Translations under genes and position numbers: made by a program
Source: Candidatus Enterenecus merdae
Lineage (GTDB): Bacteria; Bacillota; Clostridia; Oscillospirales; Oscillospiraceae
NCBI GenBank assembly: GCA_018716385.1
Contig: DVJZ01000029.1
Location: 26,377-90,376, forward strand
Length of the DNA stretch: 64,000 nt
Reading direction: 5' to 3'
Shown here: in pieces, positions 52,026 to 60,638 of the stretch
Position numbering within the stretch: the stretch's first letter is position 1
Layout: each line of letters opens with the position of its first letter
The notes under the pieces: generated by a model
What the model was told of the DNA's origin: nothing
The model's database searches: none
What the model saw: the letters and a program-made list of their open reading frames with translations, nothing else

Positions 52026-52069
52026 CAAGGACTACCGGGCAACTTTTTAAAGTTGCCCGGTAGTCCTTG
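52026..52069. repeat. 44-bp perfect hairpin (21-bp arms)
   Basis: caaggactaccgggcaacttt-tt-aaagttgcccggtagtccttg. Confidence 0.85.
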
Positions 52070-52105
52070 TGTCAATGGAACCTATATACCCCTGTATGGC
52101 ATTCA

Positions 52106-53092
52106 TCAACTCAGTTTGCGGATTTCAAATTTATCGATCTGCGGTGAATTTTCTTTCGGCGCGGTGAATATCAGCACTCCCTCACCGGATTCATTTATTT
52201 GCAGCCTAAACGTACTCGTTCCAATCACTGTAATACTGGATGCTGACGCACTTACTCTATTCGCCGTAATCTTGCCCGATTCCTCGCTCCACTCAATTTT
52301 GTTATAGATAGAGCCGCTTTTGTATGTAATTATCACTTCATACGTTCCCGCCTCTGCCGTATACGGAAGGCTTATCTGATCACCGCAATTCATGGCATTG
52401 ACAAACTTTCCGTTGCTGGCCCAATCAGCACTTACAATTTCAAGCTTATACTGCTCGTCTTCTGCTCCCGCATTGTGGAGGGTAAAATGCTCCGCTTCCA
52501 GTGTAGTCCACCCGGCGTCTGTTGGGAATACGAATCGATTGTCCTGTGTATAGTTTGAAAACTCAAAGGATGCCTCGATTGTAATATCTCCGGCAATCTC
52601 CGACACCGTATACTCGGAAACCGCGCCTACAGGCTTTCCGTTTACAAGGACGTTCGCAACCACATATCCGGAAGATGGTGTGATCGTATAGGTCTTACTA
52701 TCTCCTTCTAGAAGCGTCACCTCTCCTGCGTCACTGATCGTTCCGCCTTCCCCGGCACTTGCAGTGACAGTATATTTAACAGGAGCTTTCTCTATCATAC
52801 GAATGTCAAATTTGTCAAGCTGAGGGGAATTTCCTGACGGTCCGGTAAATACCAAAAGCCCATCGCCGGTTTCCGCAACTTCCATCGTAAAGGTTACAGT
52901 GTGCGTCGTCTCCGCATAATCTGTTGCGCCTGCTTCCACAGCGCCGGAGATAATCCTGCCTGACGGCTTGCTAGACCACAAAAGGCCGTTTGAAGCAGAG
53001 CCGCTTCTATAGGTGGCCGTAACTTCGTATATTCCTGCCACTGCCGTATACGGGACACAAATCGTATCGTTTGCGTTCGCGCTGGCGTACAA
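52106..53092 (-). pseudogene. 3' portion of a surface protein with two CBM-like beta-sandwich repeats and a bacterial repeat-type domain (5' truncated)
   Basis: Repeats ICVPYTAVAGIYEVTATYRSGSASNGLLWSS / ISLPYTAEAGTYEVIITYKSGSIYNKIEWSE; spacer YTVTASAGEGGTISDAGEVTLLEGDSKTYTITPSSGY; no signal peptide; TTG start only. Confidence 0.7.
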
Positions 53093-54012
53093 TCCATAAC
53101 GGACTTAAATTTAGCAATATAATTGCTTACTTGATTATATCCACAGCGTCCTGCTACTTCTGATATGGATAAATCGCCTGAAAGCAATTCTATGCTCTTA
53201 CGCACTCTATATTCTGTTAGAAATTGATACGGCGTTATTTGCAGATGTTCCCGGAAGATACGGCAGCACTCACTTACACTGATATGAACAGCACCGGCAA
53301 TATGGCTCAACCTGATGTCCTCTGAAAAATGTTCGTAAATATAAGAAAGCATGGTTTGTAATCTTTGCCTGCGGATCGTATCAACTCCCATGTAACTTTG
53401 GCTTGTGCCAAATATATTCGACAGCAGAGTATTCCATAAAGTGACAATCTTTGTTGAGATGAGATATTCATTTCGGGAAATCAGAGGATTATTCCATATT
53501 TCGAGAATTTCCCTCAAAATACCCAAAGATGATTTTTGCCATTCTGTTTGTGACCGCAGCAATATCACGGGCTGGCCGTTTCCTGTAATAAATGGAATGA
53601 CATACTCTTTCTCCATTCGGCTCCCGGGGAAAAAGGACAAAATTTTATATGGGAAATTCAAGCTGGCATATTTGCCGCCTGCGGATAGGTTTACTACGGC
53701 ATGAATGATTCCGCTGTTGATAAATGCGGCCTCACCCTCATGAAGTTTATATTGTTTTGCGTCTACCTGAAAGGTTAAAGAACCACGGACAGCAAATGTA
53801 AACTGTAATTCGTCATGCCAATGGAAATCCCTTAATCCCCGGCCAAAAGGATTCATACCTGTTTCACTGACCTGATAAAGCTCAACGGGGAAAAGAGTGT
53901 CCTTGTACTGGTTGATCTCATGGTAATTTTGCAATTCCAATTCCAGCACCTGCTCTGATAAGATTTTGATATTTTTTAGCAAGTCTATTATACCATAGAA
54001 ACACAAAAACAA
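53085..54012 (-). pseudogene. AraC-family transcriptional regulator, apparent 3' truncation/fusion (track ORF continues to 52894 in a non-native frame)
   Basis: Cupin-like N-terminus (FHWHDELQFTFAVRGSLTF), HTH IRLSHIAGAVHISVSECCRIFREHLQITPYQFLTEYRVRKSIELL...SISEVAGRCGYNQVSNYIAKFKSVMDCTP, then antisense-like composition. Confidence 0.8.
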
Positions 54013-54044
54013 CTATCGCAACTGTTATTGCGCAGTTTTGTGTA

Positions 54045-54776
54045 TTGTTCTATGTGCTGTCCTTTCTTTTTTCGGATAAAGCACCTATACAGTTGCGCTT
54101 TTCTCCGCTTGACAGCTCAATTGTGCGACAGATCTTCACCATTGGCAGTTTGCCATTCCTCATTATGGTGTTTGATAATCTGCTTATTGTCTCCTTGAAC
54201 TTCGTGTTGCGGAAATATGGCGGTGAACTTTTGGGAGACCAATATATTTCCTGCGCCGCCGTCGTACAAAGTTTCATGATATTAGCATTTTATCCGGCCC
54301 AGGGAATTACGACGGGGTGCGGTACACTATATAGCTATCATTACGGGGCCGGACACTTCGATAAAGTAAAACAGGTATTCCGATATGTCTTTTCCCTCTG
54401 TGCCGGATATATGCTTCTTCTTTGCATCGCAGCACAGCTAGTGCCAGAGATATTTGCCCGTATTTTTATAAAGGAACCAGGCATTGTCATTTTGTCAGCC
54501 TCCTTCATCCGCAAATATACGCTGGGGCTATTAGGCGTAGCTGTCCAGTATGCGATTGTTGATGGTCTAACTGCGATGGGGCAAATCCGTTTTGCTATGC
54601 CCATTTCATTTTTCAGGAAAATTTTATATATCGTATGTGTATTCATTTTCCCTATGTTTTGGCCTTTAGAAAATGTTTTTTATGCGGGAACCGTATCGGA
54701 TATTGTAGGTGCAAGCGTCACAGCAATCATTTTTCTAACAATCATAATTCCAAAACTGCGAGAAAAAATGAGATAG
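54045..54776 (+). pseudogene. MATE-family efflux transporter, C-terminal half only
   Basis: FTIGSLPFLIMVFDNLLIVSLNFVLRKYGG, YPAQGITTGCGTLYSYHYGAGHFDKVKQVFRYVF, IFIKEPG; 243 aa versus about 450 aa for intact MATE. Confidence 0.75.
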
Positions 54777-54904
54777 CAAGGCCAGCCGAGCCAGTCAGCG
54801 GTCAAGATGAACGGCGCATATGCGCCGCCGTTGACAGCCCGGTTACCTTTGTTGATAGGTAAACCAAGGGCGATAGCAAGGGGTGCTGCCGCCCCTCACT
54901 ATAT

Positions 54905-55579
54905 TCAGAGAGTTTGGCATACCATTTCATAAAGTGATGGAAAGTCTGGATAATTATTCTTGACCCATTTAATCACTTTGACCAGCTCTGAATAGGAGGC
55001 TTTATCCTGATAGTTCACCCGCATAGCACTGTTTTCCTCTGTGCCGTCAATGCTGATCCTCACAAAAAAATTGTGTGCCTGAAAAAAGTCCATAACTTCT
55101 TTCTTCAGCAGCAGGCCATTTGTATTAATTCCGAACCGAGGACATAAAACGCCTGTATCTTTGGCATGTGAAATAATTTGTTCCGTAACTTCTTGTATGA
55201 CTGGAAAATGCAAAAGCGGTTCCCCACCAAAGAATTGAATATACTCAACTCCATCGGCAAAGTGTTCTAATAGCTTCTTGTAAGCGGATATGATTGCCTC
55301 TGTATCAATTCGCTCAAATTCTTCGGATGGATGGAAATGAAAGTAACAATATTTGCAATTTAAATTACATGCATTAGTCAACATTACAGTTAGCGTTTCA
55401 CAGCGCTTCACATCTTCATGGAGGGCCGCCTGAGCTGGTTTTGCTTTGTCTACTGCCCGGATACAAGCAGCCCCCAGCTGATCCGATGTCCCGCTAAACT
55501 GAAACACCTGCAGTGAATTGCTGTCAAATACAATATACCCCTTGCCATCCGATCGCTGCAATACCTTACACCTCTGCAT
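54905..55579 (-). CDS. Radical SAM peptide-maturase-like protein, probably truncated at the C-terminus
   Basis: CNLNCKYCYF (CxxxCxxC), FFGGEPLLHFPVIQEV, GINTNGLLL, ISIDGTEE; no SPASM Cys cluster before the stop at 54905. Confidence 0.8.
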   Translation of the reverse strand: MQRCKVLQRSDGKGYIVFDSNSLQVFQFSGTSDQLGAACIRAVDKAKPAQAALHEDVKRCETLTVMLTNACNLNCKYCYFHFHPSEEFERIDTEAIISAYKKLLEHFADGVEYIQFFGGEPLLHFPVIQEVTEQIISHAKDTGVLCPRFGINTNGLLLKKEVMDFFQAHNFFVRISIDGTEENSAMRVNYQDKASYSELVKVIKWVKNNYPDFPSLYEMVCQTL

Positions 55580-55594
55580 AACTTCCCCCTATTT

Positions 55595-56233
55595 TCATAG
55601 CAGCAGATTACCATCTGTCAGATGTGCAACTTTACATGTCTTTGGCAAAATAGCCGGATCATGGGTTGTGCAAACAATAGAAGCGTCCTTGCAATGCGCG
55701 GTCAGCAGCTTTATAATTTCGCCGGCCGTTTTGCCATCCAGGGAGGCGGTTGGTTCATCCGCAAAAATGATTCTCGGTTTTTTCACCAAAGCCCGTGCAA
55801 TGGCAACCCGCTGCCGCTCCCCTCCCGAGAGTTCATGCGGTCTTTTTCGGATATGGTCCCCTAAACCAAGCTGCTCCAAGAGTTCTATGGCCTCTTTCCG
55901 GCGCTTGACCCGGTAGTCCGCGGCCATGACATTTTCCAGAACGCTTAGGTGCGGAATCAAGAAATGCTGCTGAAAGATAAATCCAAAGTTTTGATAGCGA
56001 ATTTCACATGTTTTTTTTGTATCTGAGATGACCACATCATTCAACGAAATCCTGCCGCTATCTGCTGCCCGCAGCGTAGAAAGTATGTAGAGCAACGAGC
56101 TTTTCCCTGATCCGGAAGGCCCTAAAATCGCCACAAAATCCCCTTCTTCAACGGTCAAAGAGACATTGGAAAAAATGAGACGTCGTGTCCTGCCATCCTG
56201 ATAGGAAAGAGACAGATTTTCTGCTTTCAGCAT
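55595..56233 (-). CDS. ABC transporter ATP-binding protein (LolD/MacB-type)
   Basis: LGPSGSGKSSLLYILSTL, LSGGERQRVAIARALVKKPRIIFADEPTASLD. Confidence 0.93.
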   Translation of the reverse strand: MLKAENLSLSYQDGRTRRLIFSNVSLTVEEGDFVAILGPSGSGKSSLLYILSTLRAADSGRISLNDVVISDTKKTCEIRYQNFGFIFQQHFLIPHLSVLENVMAADYRVKRRKEAIELLEQLGLGDHIRKRPHELSGGERQRVAIARALVKKPRIIFADEPTASLDGKTAGEIIKLLTAHCKDASIVCTTHDPAILPKTCKVAHLTDGNLLL

Positions 56234-56238
56234 TGGAT

Positions 56239-57366
56239 TTATCTCCTTTCAATGATCGTGATCAAATCAGTTTTTGCAAACTTTCTGATAATGGGAAGCA
56301 GCGTAATCACAAACATAGCGGCGATCGCAAGCCCTGTATACAAAAAGCTATTGGCATTGAGCAAAGCAATACTCTGGCCCATCTTGGAAAAAATGGCCTG
56401 ATTCACCCCTCCCAAAGCCAACACAGAGGCACCAATCCCTAATATCCACGAAATCAAGAGCAGCAGCAAGATCTCTTTGGAGATGGAGGCAAAAATCATC
56501 CGCTTCCGATAGCCAATGGCAAACAGGATCCCATATTCATCCATCCGGCTTTGGTAGACGGTACTCAGCACAGCGCCAATCGCGATGGAGATACTCACCG
56601 CCACAATCAAGATCACAAACGCCATCAGCAAGTTAATGCCTTGAATTTGTTCATCGTATTGGCGCTGGATGTCGGAGCGGGTCTGAAACGAGATGGATTC
56701 AGAATCCACATGATCCAGCACCTGGTTCATCTCCTCCAGGGCCCCTTGCGGCAGAACCACGCCGGCATACTTCGTCGTATCAGCATCAACGCCAATGTCC
56801 TGATATTGGTCAACCTGACAGTTGTCTGTGCCGAAACTAATCACGTCATCCCCACGAAATGAGCCAACAATCTGATAGCCCCCAACAACAGATTCCCCAT
56901 CATCATAGTCGCTGCCAAAGAAATCCCCAACTTGCAGACCCTTATTGCGTAAAATCCTTTCATGCATGATGACCTCATAGGCTCCATCCACCGGCAATCT
57001 GCCCTCTATGATTTCATAGCGATTGTCTTGGAACAGTCTATTGAGGTCATCCTCTCCCAGAAACACTACGAAACTGTTGGCTTTTGCTAAGATTGTATCA
57101 ATATAGGAAGACTCAATGAATGCCTGATATACGGCTCTCACTTCCGGCATATTCTCTATCTCTGTCCAATCCTCTTCCGAAATGGTCAACGCACTGTCCT
57201 GCGGCATCACAAAGGAAAACGATGTCACCGCGTTCACATTTGCGTCCCGCGCCGTTTCCAGCATGGAAGATACCAGCGCTGACACAATATACACGCAAAA
57301 TATGGACAGAAAAGCCACAAATAAAATTGAAATACCCTTTGATTTATTTGCAAGATAATATTTCAT
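56239..57366 (-). CDS. FtsX/MacB-like ABC transporter permease
   Basis: N-terminal TM, extracytoplasmic domain, C-terminal FtsX TMs (GAVLSTVYQSRMDEYGILFAIGYRKRMIFASISKEILLLLL). Confidence 0.88.
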   Translation of the reverse strand: MKYYLANKSKGISILFVAFLSIFCVYIVSALVSSMLETARDANVNAVTSFSFVMPQDSALTISEEDWTEIENMPEVRAVYQAFIESSYIDTILAKANSFVVFLGEDDLNRLFQDNRYEIIEGRLPVDGAYEVIMHERILRNKGLQVGDFFGSDYDDGESVVGGYQIVGSFRGDDVISFGTDNCQVDQYQDIGVDADTTKYAGVVLPQGALEEMNQVLDHVDSESISFQTRSDIQRQYDEQIQGINLLMAFVILIVAVSISIAIGAVLSTVYQSRMDEYGILFAIGYRKRMIFASISKEILLLLLISWILGIGASVLALGGVNQAIFSKMGQSIALLNANSFLYTGLAIAAMFVITLLPIIRKFAKTDLITIIERR

Positions 57367-57499
57367 AAAGACGTATAACTCCTTCCTTCACCCATATAAA
57401 TAAAAAGTGCTGTAACAATACTATTACTTTTGCAAAGGTTTTAAAAGACTAGTTTTACTTTGTTACGTTACTCCAGGTAACGTTTAAAGTAAGCAAATA

Positions 57500-57628
57500 C
57501 TACCCAGCTTCATGATATGAAATTGAGTAAGTACTGAAAAGATTAGCAATAGGATACTGCAAAAAAACTGCAGGCTCATCTTCTTCTGCTGCTAGTTTCT
57601 CCACTGATAATAAAGACATCCATTCCAT
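57500..57628 (-). CDS. 42-aa peptide, candidate RiPP precursor: MEWMSLLSVEKLAAEEDEPAVFLQYPIANLFSTYSISYHEAG
   Basis: Manual codon-by-codon translation; ATG 57628, TAG 57500-57502; SD GGAGGTG 5-7 nt upstream; same strand and directly upstream of ABC permease, ATPase and radical SAM genes; not in the supplied ORF list. Confidence 0.7.
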   Translation of the reverse strand: MEWMSLLSVEKLAAEEDEPAVFLQYPIANLFSTYSISYHEAG

Positions 57629-57675
57629 TTCCGCACCTCCAATTCTAAATAACCGCATTGCCGTATTCAAAGATT

Positions 57676-57940
57676 AAGGTATGCCGACAGCTATGATGCG
57701 GAAGGCCTTGGGATGGAAATCCCCCTGCCTGGGGACAGTGGCCTGGCGGATGCCATGGCGGCGCTGCCGGCCCGCTATCGGGAGGCGCTCTTGTTGCGGT
57801 TTTACTTTGGCTACTCCCCCCGGGAGATGGCAGGCTTTTTCCAAACTAGCCATGCTGCTGTGAAAAAGCTGATTTGGCGGGCAAAGTGTGCGCTGGCCGA
57901 GCAAATGGAGAAAGGGGAGGATGACCATGGGGGAGTTTGA
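57676..57940 (+). pseudogene. Sigma-70 family sigma factor, 3' fragment (region 4 only)
   Basis: LPARYREALLLRFYFGYSPREMAGFFQTSHAAVKKLIWRAKCALAEQMEKGE; open frame continues upstream to about 57676 without start or regions 1/2. Confidence 0.7.
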
Positions 57941-58628
57941 GTGGAGAGACCAGGCGCTGGAACAAGCGGCAGCGCTGGTGGTGGACGCCCTGCTGGAGTC
58001 CCTTCCAAACCCGGAGGACTGCCAGCACGTGTTTTCCAACGACTTTGAGGAGAAGATGCGGCAGCTGATGCGCAGGCAGAAGGGGAGGCGTGTGCTTCGC
58101 ACCGTGGGCCGCCGGGTGGCAGCGGCCATTCTGGCCCTGCTCATCGGGTTGGGCGCCTGGCTGGCGGCGGATCAGAACTCTCGCGCGGCAGTTCTGCGTT
58201 GGATACGGGAGGTCTACGAAAACTCCGTCATCTACCGCTTCTTCGGGGCGGCGCATGGCGGGCAGCTTCCCGCCTACAGACCTACCTGGGTGCCTGAAGG
58301 ATACCTGAAAGTGCAGTCTGAGGACACCGGGACGGAGCGGGTATTGCTCTATCAGGACCCGGCGGGAGAGATGGGGTTTGTACTTGTATACCACTGGATG
58401 GACGAGGGGCATCAGACGTATCTGGATGCAACGATGGGGGCGGGCATTCCCTATTCCATCCGGGGGAATCCGGGGGACTACTACCCCGCTGCCGAAGGAG
58501 AGGAATCAAATGCCTTGGTCTGGATCGACGAGGATGCTGGCATCCTCTTTTCCCTGTCTTCAAACCTATCGGAGCTGGAGATTGTGCACATAGCGGAATG
58601 CATAGAATTGGTTGATTCGCCGAAATAA
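57927..58628 (+). CDS. DUF4367-like membrane-anchored protein (possible anti-sigma/regulatory partner)
   Basis: Single TM (VAAAILALLIGLGAWLAA); PTWVPEGYLKVQSEDTGTERVLLYQDPAGEMGFVLVYHW; overlaps sigma fragment end. Confidence 0.75.
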   Translation: MGEFEWRDQALEQAAALVVDALLESLPNPEDCQHVFSNDFEEKMRQLMRRQKGRRVLRTVGRRVAAAILALLIGLGAWLAADQNSRAAVLRWIREVYENSVIYRFFGAAHGGQLPAYRPTWVPEGYLKVQSEDTGTERVLLYQDPAGEMGFVLVYHWMDEGHQTYLDATMGAGIPYSIRGNPGDYYPAAEGEESNALVWIDEDAGILFSLSSNLSELEIVHIAECIELVDSPK

Positions 58629-58708
58629 TATGATCTCAGGCATCCAGTGTCCCCATACGTACTCTTTCTGCGTTATAAAAGTATAGAGATAGAGAGGGGT
58701 GCTGCCTA

Positions 58709-59052
58709 ATGAAAAAACGAATGGTTCCCCTGCTTGTAACTATCACGGCTATCCTGACGATAAGTGCGAATGCAGTGCAACCTCGCTCAACTCAGGCTTT
58801 CCCAAACTGTCTTTTTCCGGGGCTATCGCTAACTGTTCTGCGGCCATTAGTGAATTTGGGAAAGACATTGAAGCTACATTGTCACTGTGGCGAGGCGGTA
58901 CTTTAATCGGGTCTTGGTCTGACAGTGGCACGTCGTACCTAACAATCAAAGGTACAGCCTCTGTGGTGAGAGGGCGAACCTATACGCTTAAGGTTACTGG
59001 GACGATCAATGGGAGGGCTTTCTCAGTACCGTCGGTATCACGGATGTGCTGA
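58709..59052 (+). pseudogene. Small secreted Ig-like protein, signal peptide and mature part in different frames
   Basis: Frame 1: MKKRMVPLLVTITAILTISANAVQPRSTQAFP; another frame: KLSFSGAIANCSAAISEFGKDIEATLSLWRGGTLIGSWSDSGTSYLTIKGTASVVRGRTYTLKVTGTINGRAFSVPSVSRMC*. Confidence 0.65.
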
Positions 59053-59294
59053 CTGAGAACATCAAAGCACAGTTGTGTACCTGTATTGGAAAGGGGGAGT
59101 CCAATGAGTTGAGAAAGAGGCCCTGCCGGGAGAATAGGTTACAATTCACGGCCTGCTTTGCCGAGAATAAGCTGCTTTCTCAGGTAGGGGCTTTGCTGAG
59201 GGATGGAGACGCTGTTGGAACGTGTGCCACTCATTCTTGCTATAAAAACTAAGGAGGACAATTTGGGAAACTGTAGAAGAGAATTCTGACATCC

Positions 59295-59750
59295 ATGATG
59301 ACCCTGGTGCTGGCCGCAACGATTGTGGCGCCTTGCGCAGCAGCGGCGACCATTTAGCCCTTCTCGAATACAGACACCAGCCACTTGGTAAATATCAAAA
59401 GAAATGTCTATACATATGGGACTAAACGGATAAAAGACAACAGTACTTGCGTGTATTTTTGGGGGCGCACTTGCCGGGATACATACGTGCGAGTTCGGGC
59501 GATTGGATATGTGACAAATAGCAGCCAGTCCGTGGCCAACAATTGTACGCAGCTTCAGTCGGGGCAAAATGTCTCCTATGTTACTTGCCGAGTTGGTGTT
59601 CAGTACTCCATCTTCAATACAATCTACGAGAAGCAATACGATTATGCCGGCCTTGGCTTTATGCGCAATACAACAACGTCAAGCACTACAATTCCGCTGG
59701 AATATACCTGGAGCCCTGATAGCGTGGGTTTCTATACGCCGGCAACCTGA
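59295..59750 (+). pseudogene. Second small secreted protein with in-frame TAG after the signal peptide
   Basis: MMTLVLAATIVAPCAAAATI*PFSNTDTSHLVNIKRNVYTYGTKRIKDNSTCVYFWGRT...; TAG at 59355-59357. Confidence 0.6.
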
Positions 59751-59785
59751 GGGAACGGCTGGTTCCACGGTTTGAACCATTCACG

Positions 59786-59834
59786 GTCGCTCGCTTTCGC
59801 TACCGCATCGGTCGGATGGGCGAAAGCGAGCGAC
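59786..59834. repeat. Inverted repeat (15-bp perfect arms)
   Basis: gtcgctcgctttcgc (59786-59800) / gcgaaagcgagcgac (59820-59834). Confidence 0.8.
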
Positions 59835-59852
59835 TCACGCATGAGGTGTCCT

Positions 59853-60638
59853 ATGAAAGTCAAAAGAAATCGATCAAACAAACGCGCCCTGCTTCTGGCG
59901 GTATGCCTGCTTTCCACCCTGGCGGGGTGCCAACTCCTGCCAGAGCAGCTGGGCGGGCCGCCCCGGACGGATCCCCAACCTGACCCCTATGTGTCCGGGC
60001 AGGCGGACTGGGAGCGACCGGAATCGTTGGCGGTAAACGACTTTCCCCGGACGTTCCTCCGGAGAGCGGGCGTGAAGTCCGGCCAGCTCTCCTGCACTAT
60101 CCAGGGGATCGAGGTGCTGGAGAATGTGAGCGGGCTGCCGGAGGGGAACTTTGAGACCTGGCCCACCGTGGAGGTACTGGACGAGGAGGGGCAACGGATG
60201 ATCCTGGAATATCCGGACTTCATCAGCGAGAACGGACAGCTGCTGCCCGGACTGTACCTGGTGCTGGCTGAGCTTACCGTGACCAGCCAGGGGGCGCAAT
60301 CCTATACCCGTCGGGACCGGGACGCCTTAGGCACCTCCCTGGGGGAGTTTGACGATCCCTATGTGTTCCGCGCAGACCGGCTTCTGGGGCTCCAGGAGCT
60401 GGCCGGGGAGACACAGTCGGACTGCGCCTTAGGCTATTTCAGCGCAAGAGCGCAGCAGGGAGAGCACCGCCTGGCCTATCGCCTGGAGGACGGGGAGCGC
60501 CAGAGCTTCACCCTGGGCTTCTGGGTCCACGATCTTCAGCAGGGCGGGAATGTGAGCCTGGAGGATTTGTACCTCGTGGTCTATGAGGGGGCGCTCACCC
60601 GGCTGGACCTGAAGGGGATAGGAGGGGGCGGCACATGA
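59853..60638 (+). CDS. Predicted lipoprotein
   Basis: MKVKRNRSNKRALLLAVCLLSTLAGCQLLPEQ lipobox; SD gaggtg before ATG 59853. Confidence 0.75.
   Translation: MKVKRNRSNKRALLLAVCLLSTLAGCQLLPEQLGGPPRTDPQPDPYVSGQADWERPESLAVNDFPRTFLRRAGVKSGQLSCTIQGIEVLENVSGLPEGNFETWPTVEVLDEEGQRMILEYPDFISENGQLLPGLYLVLAELTVTSQGAQSYTRRDRDALGTSLGEFDDPYVFRADRLLGLQELAGETQSDCALGYFSARAQQGEHRLAYRLEDGERQSFTLGFWVHDLQQGGNVSLEDLYLVVYEGALTRLDLKGIGGGGT

Noticed and set aside
52894-53085. C-terminal extension of the AraC ORF (ARTQTIRFVSRIRQWQEY...)
   Set aside because: Overlaps the CBM-like coding frame and looks out-of-frame; treated as a product of the fusion junction, not real AraC sequence.
57465-57485. acgttac-tccag-gtaacgt inverted repeat between candidate precursor and permease, as an attenuator
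   Set aside because: Short 7-bp stem and no U-tract in the minus-strand direction; too weak to claim.
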